Shown: positions 35,800 to 44,222 of the stretch, one piece after another
Numbering within the stretch: the first letter of the stretch is position 1
How the letters are laid out: each line of letters opens with the position of its first letter
DNA from: CAADGL01 sp964643885
GTDB lineage: Bacteria > Planctomycetota > Phycisphaerae > UBA1845 > Fen-1342
Direction: 5' to 3'
NCBI GenBank assembly: GCA_964643885.1
Contig: CAZXUI010000011.1
Span: 14,827 to 78,826, forward strand
Length of the DNA stretch: 64,000 nt
Notes under the pieces: generated by a model
What the model was told of the DNA's origin: nothing
Seen by the model: the letters and a program-made list of their open reading frames with translations, nothing else
The model's database searches: none
Position numbers and translations under genes: made by a program

Positions 35800-36126
35800 G
35801 TGCCACGATTCTGTTCGACAGTCGCGATCGTGCTCCTTGGGGTCTTGAGTACCAATTCCGACTCGAACGCCTGCATCTTCTGCCCACTCGCGAACTGTGG
35901 CGCCGAGGTTAATATCTGTCAACAGCAGGGGGGATGGACGGAAGTCTGCCTGAGGTGCTCGACGAGTCCGAAGTGGGTTTGCATTCTGCTCCCTCCGGGT
36001 TCGAACGTCGGTGTTGGCATCACATGTGCCGGCTCAGAATGCGAGACGGCCGTCTTCCCGTGTGCACCGCTAACCTGGGAAAGCGTCCAGTCGTGCGAAC
36101 AGGTTTGCGAGTGGGTGCCGACATAA
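35800..36126 (+). CDS. small Cys-rich secreted protein
   Basis: The 108-residue product starts at GTG 35800 with GGAGG five bases upstream. Its signal peptide (FCSTVAIVLLGVLSTNSDSNA) is followed by a mature part of about 85 residues with 11 Cys, partly in pairs such as CIFC and CLRC. Neighbouring frames are uninformative. A disulfide-rich extracellular peptide is likely. No family recognised. The local GC content is below that of the neighbours, and the following gene (36225) is also secreted. Confidence 0.65.
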   Translation: MPRFCSTVAIVLLGVLSTNSDSNACIFCPLANCGAEVNICQQQGGWTEVCLRCSTSPKWVCILLPPGSNVGVGITCAGSECETAVFPCAPLTWESVQSCEQVCEWVPT

Positions 36127-36224
36127 AGCGCTGCCACGCGTCACGTGCGGACCGTTCTCAACTGATTGACGACGCGCCTAGGATTAGTCGAGCGTGAACG
36201 CTCTTTTGTGCGAGGGAGTCTAAC

Positions 36225-36719
36225 ATGGTACGCATTCACTGGTCGGACGTGCTTACAGTCTTTACGGCTCTCGGTTTCAGTGCAGCAGCTTCCGGCGCGC
36301 TCCCGCTCGTTGATCCGGCATCCGCTCAGAGCTCGCCGGCGGTGACGCTGGATGTCAACATTGAGCTGGAGAATGGAATCTCGGCCACAGGCTTCGTTCT
36401 GCTTTCTGAGCCCATCACGACTTCAGCACGCGACTCCAAGGGCCTTCGCGCCCTTGCTTATCGAATTGTCGTGTCAAAGGGGGACGGGCCGGCATTCGTT
36501 TTCAAGGGGATCCCCGTGGTTTCCTGCGCCGATCGAGACGCGGAACTCACCCCGCGGATGTCCTTATTCGACCGGACTCCCGGTACGGAGCCTGGCCCCG
36601 GCACCGTGGTTCGTACGGCCCAGTGCGGTGTACTCATCGAACCCACCAAGAATCTGAACTGGGGTTCCGTGGAGCGCGCCGACCAGATATCAGTTCGCAT
36701 CGAGTGGGACGGAAAGTAG
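36225..36719 (+). CDS. secreted protein of unknown function
   Basis: The 164-residue product has a signal peptide (VFTALGFSAAASGALP). The mature domain looks all-beta (AVTLDVNIELENGISATGFVLL, RIVVSKGDGPAFVFKGIPVVSCA), with two Cys that could form a disulfide. It lies 98 bp after the Cys-rich gene on the same strand. The same arrangement recurs at 44195-42627. Nothing catalytic is visible. Confidence 0.65.
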   Translation: MVRIHWSDVLTVFTALGFSAAASGALPLVDPASAQSSPAVTLDVNIELENGISATGFVLLSEPITTSARDSKGLRALAYRIVVSKGDGPAFVFKGIPVVSCADRDAELTPRMSLFDRTPGTEPGPGTVVRTAQCGVLIEPTKNLNWGSVERADQISVRIEWDGK

Positions 36720-37058
36720 GCGGGGCGCTCACGACTGATCGAGTTGCGCTCGTCCGTTGTGCTTCCGGCGCTCGTGATCCGTGAGCTTCGAATCTGACTC
36801 TGTGCCTGTCAGTCGAGCGTTAGTCGTTCAGGCGCCCTCGGCTCGGTGCGGCTCGCGCTCCGATTGAATTGCCCGTGCGCTCGCCCGGGATGTCCGATTC
36901 CGATCGTGCGCAAGCTGCGCGGGTATGGCGCCCCGTCCGACAGCGCTGGGCCCGCCTCGCCCCTTCGCTGCGATTTGCTTCCGTCTGCCGACTGCCGTAC
37001 CTTGGCGCCGGGTAAGCACTCACCACGGGTCCATCGAATCACCACGCGGGAGCGCCCG
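36720..37058. other. 339-bp intergenic region, nothing recognised
   Basis: This spacer lies between the secreted protein and the acyl-CoA dehydrogenase gene. In-frame open sequence upstream of 37059 is Arg/Pro-rich and does not align with the dehydrogenase family, so it is taken as non-coding. No clear promoter or hairpin. Confidence 0.4.
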
Positions 37059-38261
37059 ATGCCCCACGTCGCCGTCATCGGTGCCGGGACCATGGGTTCC
37101 GGCATCGCCCAGGTCGCCGCCCAGGCCGGCTGGAACGTCGCCCTCGCCGACGTCGGCCCGCAGGTCGTCACGCGCGCGATTGACGCCATCCGCGGCCGCC
37201 TCGACCGCCTCGTCGAGAAAGGCCGCCTCACGCCCGATCAGGCCGCCGCCGCACTCGCCCGTATCCAGCCGGCCGCCGCCGAGACACTCGCCCCCTGCGA
37301 GCTGGTCATCGAGGCGGTCGTCGAAGACCTCGACCTCAAGGCCCGCGTCCTGCGCCCACTGCTGGCCGCCGTCCGCCCGGACGCCATCTTCGCCAGCAAC
37401 ACCTCCTCGCTTTCGATCTCCGCCCTCGGCCAGGCCATCGATGCGGCCGGCCGCACCGTGGGGATGCACTTTTTCAACCCCGTGCCGCTCATGCCGCTGG
37501 TCGAGGTGATCGCCGGCCGCGACTCGGCCCCCGCCGCCTCGCAGCGCGTGGCCGAGGTGGCCCGGGCCTGGGGCAAGACGCCCGTCTTCGTCAAGGACAC
37601 ACCCGGCTTCATCGTTAACCGCGTCGCCCGCGGCTACTATCTCGAATCGCTCCGCATGCTCGGCGAGGGCGTCGCCGGCGTCGACGAGATCGACGCGGTG
37701 ATGCGCACGCTCGGCCGCTTCCGCATGGGGCCCTTCGAGCTGATGGACCTGATCGGCATCGACGTGAACTACGCCGTCTCCTGCTCGGTCTGGGAGCAGT
37801 TCGGCCGGCCGGCGCGGCTCGCGCCGCACCCGCTCCAGAAGCAGCGGGTCGAGGCCGGCCGCATCGGCCGCAAGGCGGGGGAGGGCATGTATTCATACGC
37901 CGTACCGCACCCGCTCCCTGCGGTCGTCGTGCCGCGGCAATCGTTCGACTGCCCGCCGCGGCTCTACGAGGCCGTCCGGCGTTTCTGCGACGCCGCCGCC
38001 GACGAGCACGGCTCCGTCACTGAGCAGTACATCTTCGCCCGCGTGCTGGTGACGATCATCAACGAGGCGGGCCTGGCCCTCGACGAGCGGATCGCCTCGC
38101 CCGAGGACATCGACACGGCGATGAAGCTCGGTACGAACTATCCGCTCGGCCCGTGTGAGTGGGCCGAGAAGATCGGCCGGCACACCTGCGCAGCGCTGCT
38201 GCGTGAGCTGAACAGATCGGTGAGGGACGGCCGCTTCTCACCGGCCGACTGGCTCGCGTGA
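37059..38261 (+). CDS. 3-hydroxyacyl-CoA / 3-hydroxybutyryl-CoA dehydrogenase
   Basis: The 400-residue product starts MPHVAVIGAGTMGSGIAQVAAQAG, the NAD-binding GxGxxG fold of the HCDH family. The catalytic region follows: SNTSSLSISAL, then GMHFFNPVPLMPLVEVI with the His. The first C-terminal domain begins DTPGFIVNRVARGYY. A second, shorter HCDH-C domain is present (INEAGLALDERIASPEDIDTAMKLGTNYPLGP), as in PaaH-type two-domain enzymes. It oxidises 3-hydroxyacyl-CoA with NAD in fatty-acid or phenylacetate breakdown, or runs in reverse in butanoate metabolism. The gene stands alone. ATG 37059 was chosen because the Rossmann strand begins four residues later. Confidence 0.93.
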   Translation: MPHVAVIGAGTMGSGIAQVAAQAGWNVALADVGPQVVTRAIDAIRGRLDRLVEKGRLTPDQAAAALARIQPAAAETLAPCELVIEAVVEDLDLKARVLRPLLAAVRPDAIFASNTSSLSISALGQAIDAAGRTVGMHFFNPVPLMPLVEVIAGRDSAPAASQRVAEVARAWGKTPVFVKDTPGFIVNRVARGYYLESLRMLGEGVAGVDEIDAVMRTLGRFRMGPFELMDLIGIDVNYAVSCSVWEQFGRPARLAPHPLQKQRVEAGRIGRKAGEGMYSYAVPHPLPAVVVPRQSFDCPPRLYEAVRRFCDAAADEHGSVTEQYIFARVLVTIINEAGLALDERIASPEDIDTAMKLGTNYPLGPCEWAEKIGRHTCAALLRELNRSVRDGRFSPADWLA

Positions 38262-38396
38262 CGCGGTTCACCCGGCTTCGATCACGCCGGCGCGGCCACC
38301 GGTTCCCACATCCGTAGAGGTGCTTGCCGCCGGCTGTTCCGCCGCGGCTTCAATAACGGGGGAGCGGACTCCGGCCGCGGGCTCATCGCGGACTGG

Positions 38397-39323
38397 TCAA
38401 TCGTTCGGCGCGATCTCGCGCGCGTCGCGCTCCGCGGCGCGGCGCGGCGAAGAGCGCCGCCGGCGATAGTCGGCCAGAAAGCGCACCCGCTCGGCGAGCT
38501 GCGGGCCGAGTTCGCGGGCGGCGTGGGCCTTGGCGTCGGCCAGCGACGTACGGCGCGACAGGTGCGTAAGGATGATCCGCTCGTTGGCGAGGGTGGGGAG
38601 AATCTCGCGCAGGTCGCGGACGTGGATGTGGTTGCCGTCGCGGGCGCGGCCGACGTGATCCGGCTCGAAGAAGGTGCACTCGAGCAGGAGCACACGGGCC
38701 TCGCGGACGAACGGCAGCGAGAGAAACTCGCCCGGGGCCGTGTCGCCGCAGTAGCAGACGAGCGGGATTTCGACCCGGCGGGTGATCTCGACGCCTTTCT
38801 TCTTCAGCTCGACGAGCTGCGGGCCGGTCAGGTCCTGGTGCTCGGGCTTGAGCTTCTGGCGCACTTCGATAGCGCAATATCCCAGCGAATCGATGACGCT
38901 GCCGTCGGAGCGGCGGCAGGGGTGATTGACACGAAACGACCGCATGACCAGGTCGCGGCGGAGGGCGACATCCTGGCCGGGCTCGAGGCCGACGATGTTG
39001 GCGGGCGGCTCGTTACCGTCGATCTCGGCCCAGGCGCGCAGCAGCCGGCGGACGGGCTGGACCAGCGGGCGGGGGACGTAGAGCGTCCCCGGGGCATTGT
39101 CGATGAACAACCGCTGTGCGAAGTAGTAGGCGATGCCGGCGGAGTGGTCCATGTGGCCGTGTGACAGGAAGACGTGGTCGACGGCGAGCAGCTCGCGGGG
39201 GGCGCGGCCGACGTCCAGGCCGAAGTTCATCTCCGGCGCGACGATGCAGGTCTCCTCCCCGGCGAGGGAGAGGCCGAGGATTCGCAGGCCGAGCTCGCTG
39301 AATTCGGCGAGTTGCACGCTCAT
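38397..39323 (-). CDS. RNase Z-like metallo-beta-lactamase-fold hydrolase
   Basis: The 308-residue product has the zinc motif FLSHGHMDHSAGI (about residues 50-62), a later VCYCGDTAPGEF (the Asp ligand) and ILTHLSRRTS (the His ligand). This is the arrangement of tRNase Z and its ElaC/plant TRZ-like relatives. Likely roles are tRNA 3'-end processing or phosphodiester hydrolysis. Both tRNAs in this window lack encoded CCA, so such an activity would be needed. The C-terminus is Arg-rich. It is convergent with the acyl-CoA dehydrogenase gene. Confidence 0.8.
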   Translation of the reverse strand: MSVQLAEFSELGLRILGLSLAGEETCIVAPEMNFGLDVGRAPRELLAVDHVFLSHGHMDHSAGIAYYFAQRLFIDNAPGTLYVPRPLVQPVRRLLRAWAEIDGNEPPANIVGLEPGQDVALRRDLVMRSFRVNHPCRRSDGSVIDSLGYCAIEVRQKLKPEHQDLTGPQLVELKKKGVEITRRVEIPLVCYCGDTAPGEFLSLPFVREARVLLLECTFFEPDHVGRARDGNHIHVRDLREILPTLANERIILTHLSRRTSLADAKAHAARELGPQLAERVRFLADYRRRRSSPRRAAERDAREIAPND

Positions 39324-39377
39324 GCGGCGGTTATAGCGGGAGCAGGTCGGAAAGTCGCGAGAAGGGGTTTATTTTTC

Positions 39378-39410
39378 TTGACACACCGTATCTTGTGGTT
39401 TATGATACGG
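39378..39410 (+). promoter_or_regulatory. sigma-70 promoter overlapped by an inverted repeat
   Basis: TTGACA (39378-39383) and TATGAT (39401-39406) are separated by exactly 17 bp. CCGTATC (39386-39392) and GATACGG (39404-39410) form a perfect 7-bp inverted repeat spanning the spacer and -10. A repressor bound there would block RNA polymerase. It drives nrdR, whose start is 130 bp downstream. The match to the known NrdR box is weak. Confidence 0.7.
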
Positions 39411-39536
39411 TCAGTATCAACACGTTGGGTATCTGTGGATCGCGATGCCAGCCAGGAAATGACGAGTAACCGTGTGCCTGGGTGGCGGGAGTCGGGTCCC
39501 GGTCGTAGGCGCGGTCTTGCGTAGGATGGGGGCCGG

Positions 39537-40049
39537 ATGCGGTGTCCATCATGCGGGGCAGACGACGATCGGGTGATCGACTCGCGGTCGACAGAGGGCG
39601 GTCGGTGTATTCGTCGTCGGCGTCAGTGTCTGAAGTGCAATCGGCGTTTTACGACGTACGAGCGCGGTGAGGACCGGGTAAGGCTGACGGTCATCAAGCG
39701 CGAAGGGGCTCGGGTCCCCTACGACCGGCGGAAGATCCTGGAGGGGTTGCGCCGGGCGGCGTTCAAGCGGCCGATCTCGGCCGAGCGACTTGAGCAGATC
39801 GTGGACGAGGTTGAGGAGTACCTGCTGGCGAACTTCGAGAAGGAGGTTTCGAGCCAGACGATCGGGGAAAGGGTCTCTTCGGTATTGCGGCGAGTGGATC
39901 AGGTCGCCTATGTCCGGTACGCGAGCGTGTATCGGAGCTTCGAGGACGCGGGCGACTTCATTGAAGAGGCGCAGGACCTGATCGAGCGTTCTTCTCACGA
40001 CGTACCTGGGCAAGGATCGCTCTTCGAGCAGGATACGGGAGACTCGTGA
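39537..40049 (+). CDS. nrdR: transcriptional repressor NrdR
   Basis: The 170-residue product has an N-terminal zinc ribbon (CPSCGADDDRVIDSR, then CLKCNRRFTTYER) and an ATP-cone domain (VIKREGARVPYDRRKILEGLRRA). NrdR senses ATP/dATP and represses ribonucleotide reductase genes by binding NrdR boxes. Length is about 15 residues above average, with an acidic tail. ATG 39537 gives the canonical MRCPSCG start. No ribonucleotide reductase gene is in the window. It is coupled to the next gene by a GTGA overlap. Confidence 0.95.
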   Translation: MRCPSCGADDDRVIDSRSTEGGRCIRRRRQCLKCNRRFTTYERGEDRVRLTVIKREGARVPYDRRKILEGLRRAAFKRPISAERLEQIVDEVEEYLLANFEKEVSSQTIGERVSSVLRRVDQVAYVRYASVYRSFEDAGDFIEEAQDLIERSSHDVPGQGSLFEQDTGDS

Positions 40050-40648
40050 CGCGGCCGATTCCCATCATCGTGCGTAAACGAGACGGAAGCCATGAGCCGC
40101 TTCAGGTGGCGAAGCTGAAGCGGACGCTGTCGCTGGCCATGCGGGAGTGCAGCTACGACGTGCGTTACGCGGACCCGTTGGCTCGGGCGGTCGCGATGCA
40201 CCTGGACGGCTGGGACGAGCGCCGCCCGCCGACGACGGAGTACCTGTTCGAGTGCGTGGAGAGCGTGCTGCGCGAAACGGGGCTGGACGACGTGGCCCGG
40301 CAGCTCGACATCCACCGGCGGCATCGGGCGTCCAGGCGGCGCAACCTGCGGGTCGTGGAGCTGCGGCGCGGCACGCCGGTGGCGACGCCTTGGCGGAAGC
40401 ACTCGGTGGTCGAAGCGCTGCGCTGCCGGCACAGCGTCAGCCGCGAGACGGCGCGGATTCTCGCGGGCGAGATCGAGCGGCGGGCGCTTTCGCTGAACTA
40501 CAGCGCGATCTCGTCCGAGCTGGTCGCGGAGCTGATCCGCAACGAGCTGCTGGCCTGGGGCCTGTTGAACGAAACACCTGTGGGAGGCCGGGCGGAGGGC
40601 ACGTCCGAAGACGTGGTCGGGACGCCCCGCCGAAGCGAGGAGGTTTGA
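40046..40648 (+). CDS. stand-alone double ATP-cone protein
   Basis: The 200-residue product starts at GTG 40046, overlapping the nrdR stop. Residues about 5-90 (IIVRKRDGSHEPLQVAKLKRTLSLAM) form one ATP-cone. Residues about 105-175 (RKHSVVEALRCRHSVSRETARILAGEIERRALSL) look like a second. No catalytic domain follows. ATP-cones bind ATP/dATP in ribonucleotide reductase and NrdR, so this may be a nucleotide-sensing partner of NrdR; that is inferred only from operon position. Confidence 0.7.
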   Translation: MTRPIPIIVRKRDGSHEPLQVAKLKRTLSLAMRECSYDVRYADPLARAVAMHLDGWDERRPPTTEYLFECVESVLRETGLDDVARQLDIHRRHRASRRRNLRVVELRRGTPVATPWRKHSVVEALRCRHSVSRETARILAGEIERRALSLNYSAISSELVAELIRNELLAWGLLNETPVGGRAEGTSEDVVGTPRRSEEV

Positions 40649-40738
40649 GAGCGAAATCACCCGCGCGTCGCCTGCCGGACGGTGCTGAGCTCGAAAGCGC
40701 CACTGCTAGATGCCGGCCGGCCAGGCGGCTGCGATTCA

Positions 40739-40834
40739 GGGAGGTAGGCTCGTAGCGCGATCATGGACGGCGTGCCCCGTTTGCGAGTTCCGGTGAAACC
40801 GGACCCCGCGGCGCGGGGAGCATGCGAGCCTCCC
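40739..40834 (+). ncRNA. candidate structured RNA with three helices
   Basis: An outer helix pairs GGGA (40739-40742) plus GGCTCG (40747-40752) with CGAGCC (40825-40830) plus TCCC (40831-40834). It encloses two adjacent perfect hairpins: TCCGGT-GAA-ACCGGA (40789-40803) and CCCCGC-GGC-GCGGGG (40804-40818). A terminator lies 27 bases downstream, so a transcript of about 175 nt is possible. No known riboswitch or RNA family is recognised. Confidence 0.45.
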
Positions 40835-40860
40835 TGACAATCCTCCGTTCCCCTGATGAA

Positions 40861-40913
40861 GGGCGAGTCGAGTCCCACCAAACGCCCAAAGCTCGACTCG
40901 CCCGCCCTTTTTT
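40861..40913 (+). terminator. Rho-independent terminator
   Basis: A perfect 12-bp stem, GGGCGAGTCGAG / CTCGACTCGCCC, has a 19-base loop and is followed by GCCC and TTTTTT. It lies 213 bases after the ATP-cone gene and 100 bases before the next one, so it may end a non-coding transcript or act as an attenuator. Confidence 0.8.
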
Positions 40914-41012
40914 CCCGTCCGATTTGCCTTCCCGCGCCCCCGAGCGCACCATATATCGTTTGCACGCCGCCGCGCTGTGCGGCGGCTGAGCTTGTGCCGG
41001 AATCGGGTGGCC

Positions 41013-41615
41013 ATGAAACTTCCCCCTGTACGCGAGCCCGGACGATTCGTCGGGCTGTATGTAATCGACTTCGGCGAGAGCACCTGCCTGGGCTACACGG
41101 CCGACGAGGTCGCCATGCTCATGGAGAGCGAGCGCTATCGGCACGGCAAGGTATACCGCATCGCGCGGGCCAGCCCCGATGGCCGCTTCGAGCTGATCGG
41201 CGTGGCGCCCAGCCGCTTCCAGTTCGAGAGCGGCATGTTCTTCTACCGCCGCGAGCTGGCCGAGGCGCAGCGCGACTTCGCCGATCTGCTGCGGCTCGCG
41301 GAGCAGCGGCCGGCGCCCTGCCGGGCCAAGGTGCAGCTCGCGGACCTGGGCGAGGCCAACCCGGCCGGGCGTTACGTGCTGGCGCTGATCTATCCGGCCG
41401 AGGCGGAGCCGGAGGTTTCGGCGTGGCTGCTGGCGGGCCAGTACATGGGCGGCGAGACGGCCGAGGGCGGCGTCAGCCTGGTGACGAACTACTACGAGCA
41501 GTCCGCGCCGGTCCTGGAGCGGGCGCAGCTCTTGGACCGAAGCGGGGTCGAGTCGCGCAGCCGCGAAGAGGTGCTGGCGAGCGTCGGCCGGCCGGTGCAG
41601 CGGTTCGCGTCATGA
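41013..41615 (+). CDS. hypothetical protein
   Basis: The 200-residue product starts at ATG 41013 (MKLPPVREPGRFVGLYVIDFGE). It is acidic, mixed alpha/beta, without signal peptide or membrane segments. A plausible domain covers residues 12-135: FGESTCLGYTADEVAMLME, RIARASPDGRFELIGV and GRYVLALIYPAEAEPEVS. No family recognised. The following small gene overlaps by ATGA, so the two form an operon ahead of plsY. Confidence 0.6.
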   Translation: MKLPPVREPGRFVGLYVIDFGESTCLGYTADEVAMLMESERYRHGKVYRIARASPDGRFELIGVAPSRFQFESGMFFYRRELAEAQRDFADLLRLAEQRPAPCRAKVQLADLGEANPAGRYVLALIYPAEAEPEVSAWLLAGQYMGGETAEGGVSLVTNYYEQSAPVLERAQLLDRSGVESRSREEVLASVGRPVQRFAS

Positions 41616-41821
41616 GACGGCGCGCGCGGCGGGTTTTTTCGGGGTGGGTCTGGTCGGCGGCGCGGCTGGTGGCCTCGCGGCGGCGGCTGCGGTTCACGCG
41701 GGCCGACGCGGCCGGGCTGGATTTTCGCACGCAGACGCGCGGCATGGGTCTGCGGATGAGCGAGTGGCTGCGCGACCGCCTGCGGCCGCGGTGGCTGCGG
41801 CTGCGGCGGCCGGAGCAGTAG
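41612..41821 (+). CDS. small basic hypothetical protein
   Basis: The 69-residue frame begins at ATG 41612, overlapping the previous stop (ATGA). The product is extremely Arg-rich, with an amphipathic Trp/Val segment (VFSGWVWSAARLVAS). It may bind nucleic acid or a membrane surface. Support is the overlap start and position 66 bp before plsY; no family is known. Confidence 0.4.
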   Translation: MRRRARRVFSGWVWSAARLVASRRRLRFTRADAAGLDFRTQTRGMGLRMSEWLRDRLRPRWLRLRRPEQ

Positions 41822-41887
41822 GCGTGGGCGGCGCATCGGGCGAACCTTTCTTTTTCGATCGTTCCATCGTGGAGAGTCAGGCGAGCG

Positions 41888-42541
41888 ATGCTGGCGGCGG
41901 CCCTGTTGATCGGCGCGTATCTGCTGGGGTCCGTGCCGTTCGGGCTGCTGATCGGCTGGAGCCGCGGGGTGGATGTGCGGCGGGCGGGCAGCGGGAATAT
42001 CGGGGCGACGAACGTGGGCCGCGTCTGCGGGCGAAAATGGGGGTATCTGTGCCTGCTTCTGGACGTGCTCAAGGGGTTGCTGCCGGCGCTGGCGGCGGGG
42101 AGCTGGCTGGTGCCTGAGCCGCCGACGGTGGCGGCGGTGGGGCAGTGGATCGCGGTGGGGGCGGCGGCGGTGGTGGGGCACACCTTGCCGATCTACCTGG
42201 GCTTTCGCGGGGGCAAGGGGGTGGCGACGACGGTGGGGGTGGCGCTGGGGGTGTATCCGTATTTCACGGTGGCGATGGCGGCGGCGCTGGTCGCGTACGG
42301 CTTGATTCGTTTTACGACCGGGCTGGTGTCGGCCGGGTCGCTGGCGATCGCGGTGGTCTTTCCGGTGGGGGTCTGGGTGTATGTGGCGGTGCAGCCGGAG
42401 GCGTCGATGGCGATTCTGTGGCCGCTCCAGGTGGTGGCGGTGCTGCTGGGGCTGCTGATCATCGTGCGGCACCGGAGCAATATCGTGCGGTTGATGAGGG
42501 GGGAGGAATCGCGGATGTCGAGTCCGCCGGCGGACGGGTGA
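41888..42541 (+). CDS. plsY: glycerol-3-phosphate acyltransferase PlsY
   Basis: The 217-residue, five-helix membrane enzyme has the three family motifs: SGNIGATNVGR, GFRGGKGVATT and RHRSNIVRLMRGEE. It transfers the acyl group from acyl-phosphate to glycerol 3-phosphate, the first step of phospholipid synthesis. Length is normal. ATG 41888 begins the first membrane helix (MLAAALLIGAYLLGSVPFG). The C-terminal Ser/Pro tail is variable. Confidence 0.95.
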   Translation: MLAAALLIGAYLLGSVPFGLLIGWSRGVDVRRAGSGNIGATNVGRVCGRKWGYLCLLLDVLKGLLPALAAGSWLVPEPPTVAAVGQWIAVGAAAVVGHTLPIYLGFRGGKGVATTVGVALGVYPYFTVAMAAALVAYGLIRFTTGLVSAGSLAIAVVFPVGVWVYVAVQPEASMAILWPLQVVAVLLGLLIIVRHRSNIVRLMRGEESRMSSPPADG

Positions 42542-42626
42542 GGCGGGTCGCGCAAACCACAGCGTGGAGCGTTACCGGTTAGGCCGCGCCCCACGCGGGA
42601 AGTGAATTTGTGATGCGCACTTGGGA

Positions 42627-43679
42627 TCAGTGCGACTGAGTCCCCGTCGCGTCGATCAGCCGAACGTCCTCTGGCACCTGAAACGTCGCCTCCCCGTTGG
42701 GGAGGAGCAGGTTGATTTCCGCCCGCATGACGCGCCGTTGCTCCGTGAGGAATCCGGCTATCTGGTAGTGGACGAGGCGCCGCGTCTCGTACGGTATGAA
42801 CAATCCGCCCTCGAAGCGGAAATCAGCATTATGGATCTCCCACGCAGCGCGCCCGTCGTGGTACACAACCATAGCTCGAAGCGCGTAGTCCTCGGTCGGA
42901 GCCAGTGTTGCGACGAAGTCGGGCGGTCCGTCGGATCTCGAGCGACCGGTTAATTCGACCAGCCCCTGATCGGGGAGACTCCGGGCCGTGAGGTTGAATG
43001 ACCCGTCGACGAACCGACTGGGTAACACGCCCAAGTGCATCAACTCAGTCTCGAGTTTAAAGGTCTGGCCTGGCATCACCATCGCGAACCGCCCGGCAGC
43101 CGGTGGTAGAATCCGAACCTCGTTGCCGTCGCGCCGTTGAATTACTGAACCGGTCTTGTCGAGTGTGAGACGACGATCGTGCGAGAGATTGTGCTCTCGC
43201 GCCAACGCAGCTACATCGCGCAGATCCTCGTCGTCGTGGCGCGCAAGTCCGTTGGGCAGATCCAGCGTGACAGTACGACGCAACCGGACGCTTGAATCGA
43301 GCTTCTCGAGGAGGCGGAGACTCTCGGCTTCCTCCAGTTGATAGGCCTTCTGCTGTGAGATCTGCTCCAATCTCGCGGCGTCCGCAGCGAGCGCGCGCGC
43401 TTCGCGTAGCTGAATCTCGTGCTGCTCATGAACTCGTGCGACGCGATCCGCATGGCGTTGATCTTCAATCTCTTCGAACTTGCGCGTCTCGGAAACCTGT
43501 GAAATGACTACGGCGGTGCGAAGGAGCGTCTGTCGCGCGCTGACGCCTGAACGAATCCTGCTCACGTCGCCCGCAGTGTCGGGGGGCATCCAAGGTGACG
43601 CGGTCGCCAGTCCGAAGCTCGGGAGCAAGGCGATGCTCGTGAGGAGAATCGCAATTCGTCCCACATGAGTGACGCGCAT
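42627..43679 (-). CDS. secreted coiled-coil protein of unknown function
   Basis: The 350-residue product starts at ATG 43679 with TAGGAG eight bases upstream. The signal peptide is MRVTHVGRIAILLTSIALLP. Residues about 40-130 are a charged helix, probably coiled coil (RVARVHEQHEIQLREARALA). The rest appears beta-rich (GRFAMVMPGQTFKLETELMHLGVLPSR). It lies 72 bp after a Cys-rich secreted gene and resembles the 36225 gene in context, not clearly in sequence. No family recognised. Confidence 0.6.
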   Translation of the reverse strand: MRVTHVGRIAILLTSIALLPSFGLATASPWMPPDTAGDVSRIRSGVSARQTLLRTAVVISQVSETRKFEEIEDQRHADRVARVHEQHEIQLREARALAADAARLEQISQQKAYQLEEAESLRLLEKLDSSVRLRRTVTLDLPNGLARHDDEDLRDVAALAREHNLSHDRRLTLDKTGSVIQRRDGNEVRILPPAAGRFAMVMPGQTFKLETELMHLGVLPSRFVDGSFNLTARSLPDQGLVELTGRSRSDGPPDFVATLAPTEDYALRAMVVYHDGRAAWEIHNADFRFEGGLFIPYETRRLVHYQIAGFLTEQRRVMRAEINLLLPNGEATFQVPEDVRLIDATGTQSH

Positions 43680-43751
43680 CGATGTGGCTCCTAACATGGT
43701 GGTTTCTGACTTTTGCACAACCTAGCCTACGAATTCTGAGTCACTGAGACT

Positions 43752-44195
43752 CTACGTCGGCTCCACGCAATCGCATTCTGACGGCACGTTCCCGCACGTG
43801 ATGATCTGGCTCGTCAGGTCGCAGGTGCTCCCGGGGCAGGTCCCTTGACACGTTCTCTCAATCTTCACGATCAAATTGGCGGTCGCGATCGCCTCGCAGG
43901 TCTGATTCTGGTTAGGGCACGTTCCAGAGCACGCGTAGCTCGTAACGACAATGCACGTTCCACCGCACGTCGCGCTACCCTGATGACAGCAGCAGTCACC
44001 TTGATAGCCCGTGTTTACCAGGAAACCACAGGGTGCAGCGCTACTTGCTGAGGAAGTAGCATACGAGGTGGAGCCAACCGGCAGCGTTGGATCGGGCTTG
44101 CCGGTGGCGCCATCGGCTGACGAGATGAGAAACGAGCCGACGAGCCCCAAGAGCAAGTGAGAGATCAATCCACCGTTCGCCGATCCGAGTCGCAT
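43752..44195 (-). CDS. Cys-rich secreted protein
   Basis: The 147-residue product starts at ATG 44195, behind AGGGA. Its signal peptide (ISHLLLGLVGSFLISSADG) is followed by a Ser/Thr-rich linker and about 16 Cys in the last 95 residues, including CCCHQG, CGGTC, CSGTC, CQGTC and CDCVEP. The spacing suggests repeated small disulfide loops of form C-x-G-T-C. It is followed by the coiled-coil secreted protein, the same order as at 35800-36719. It may be an extracellular structural or adhesive peptide. Confidence 0.6.
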   Translation of the reverse strand: MRLGSANGGLISHLLLGLVGSFLISSADGATGKPDPTLPVGSTSYATSSASSAAPCGFLVNTGYQGDCCCHQGSATCGGTCIVVTSYACSGTCPNQNQTCEAIATANLIVKIERTCQGTCPGSTCDLTSQIITCGNVPSECDCVEPT

Positions 44196-44222
44196 CAGAT
44201 GTCGTCCCTTGACAGGTTTCCA

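Larger units (their letters stand above)
40649..41012. other. 364-bp intergenic region holding a candidate structured RNA
   Basis: No protein gene is supported. The region contains the folded element at 40739-40834 and a strong terminator at 40861-40913, both described separately. Confidence 0.6.

Noticed and set aside
39381..39410. NrdR box
   Set aside because: The sequence only weakly resembles the 16-bp consensus; the clear feature is a different inverted repeat.
40690..40834. cobalamin riboswitch
   Set aside because: GCCACTG and a GGTGAAA-like loop are present but in the wrong order, and the B12-box consensus is missing.
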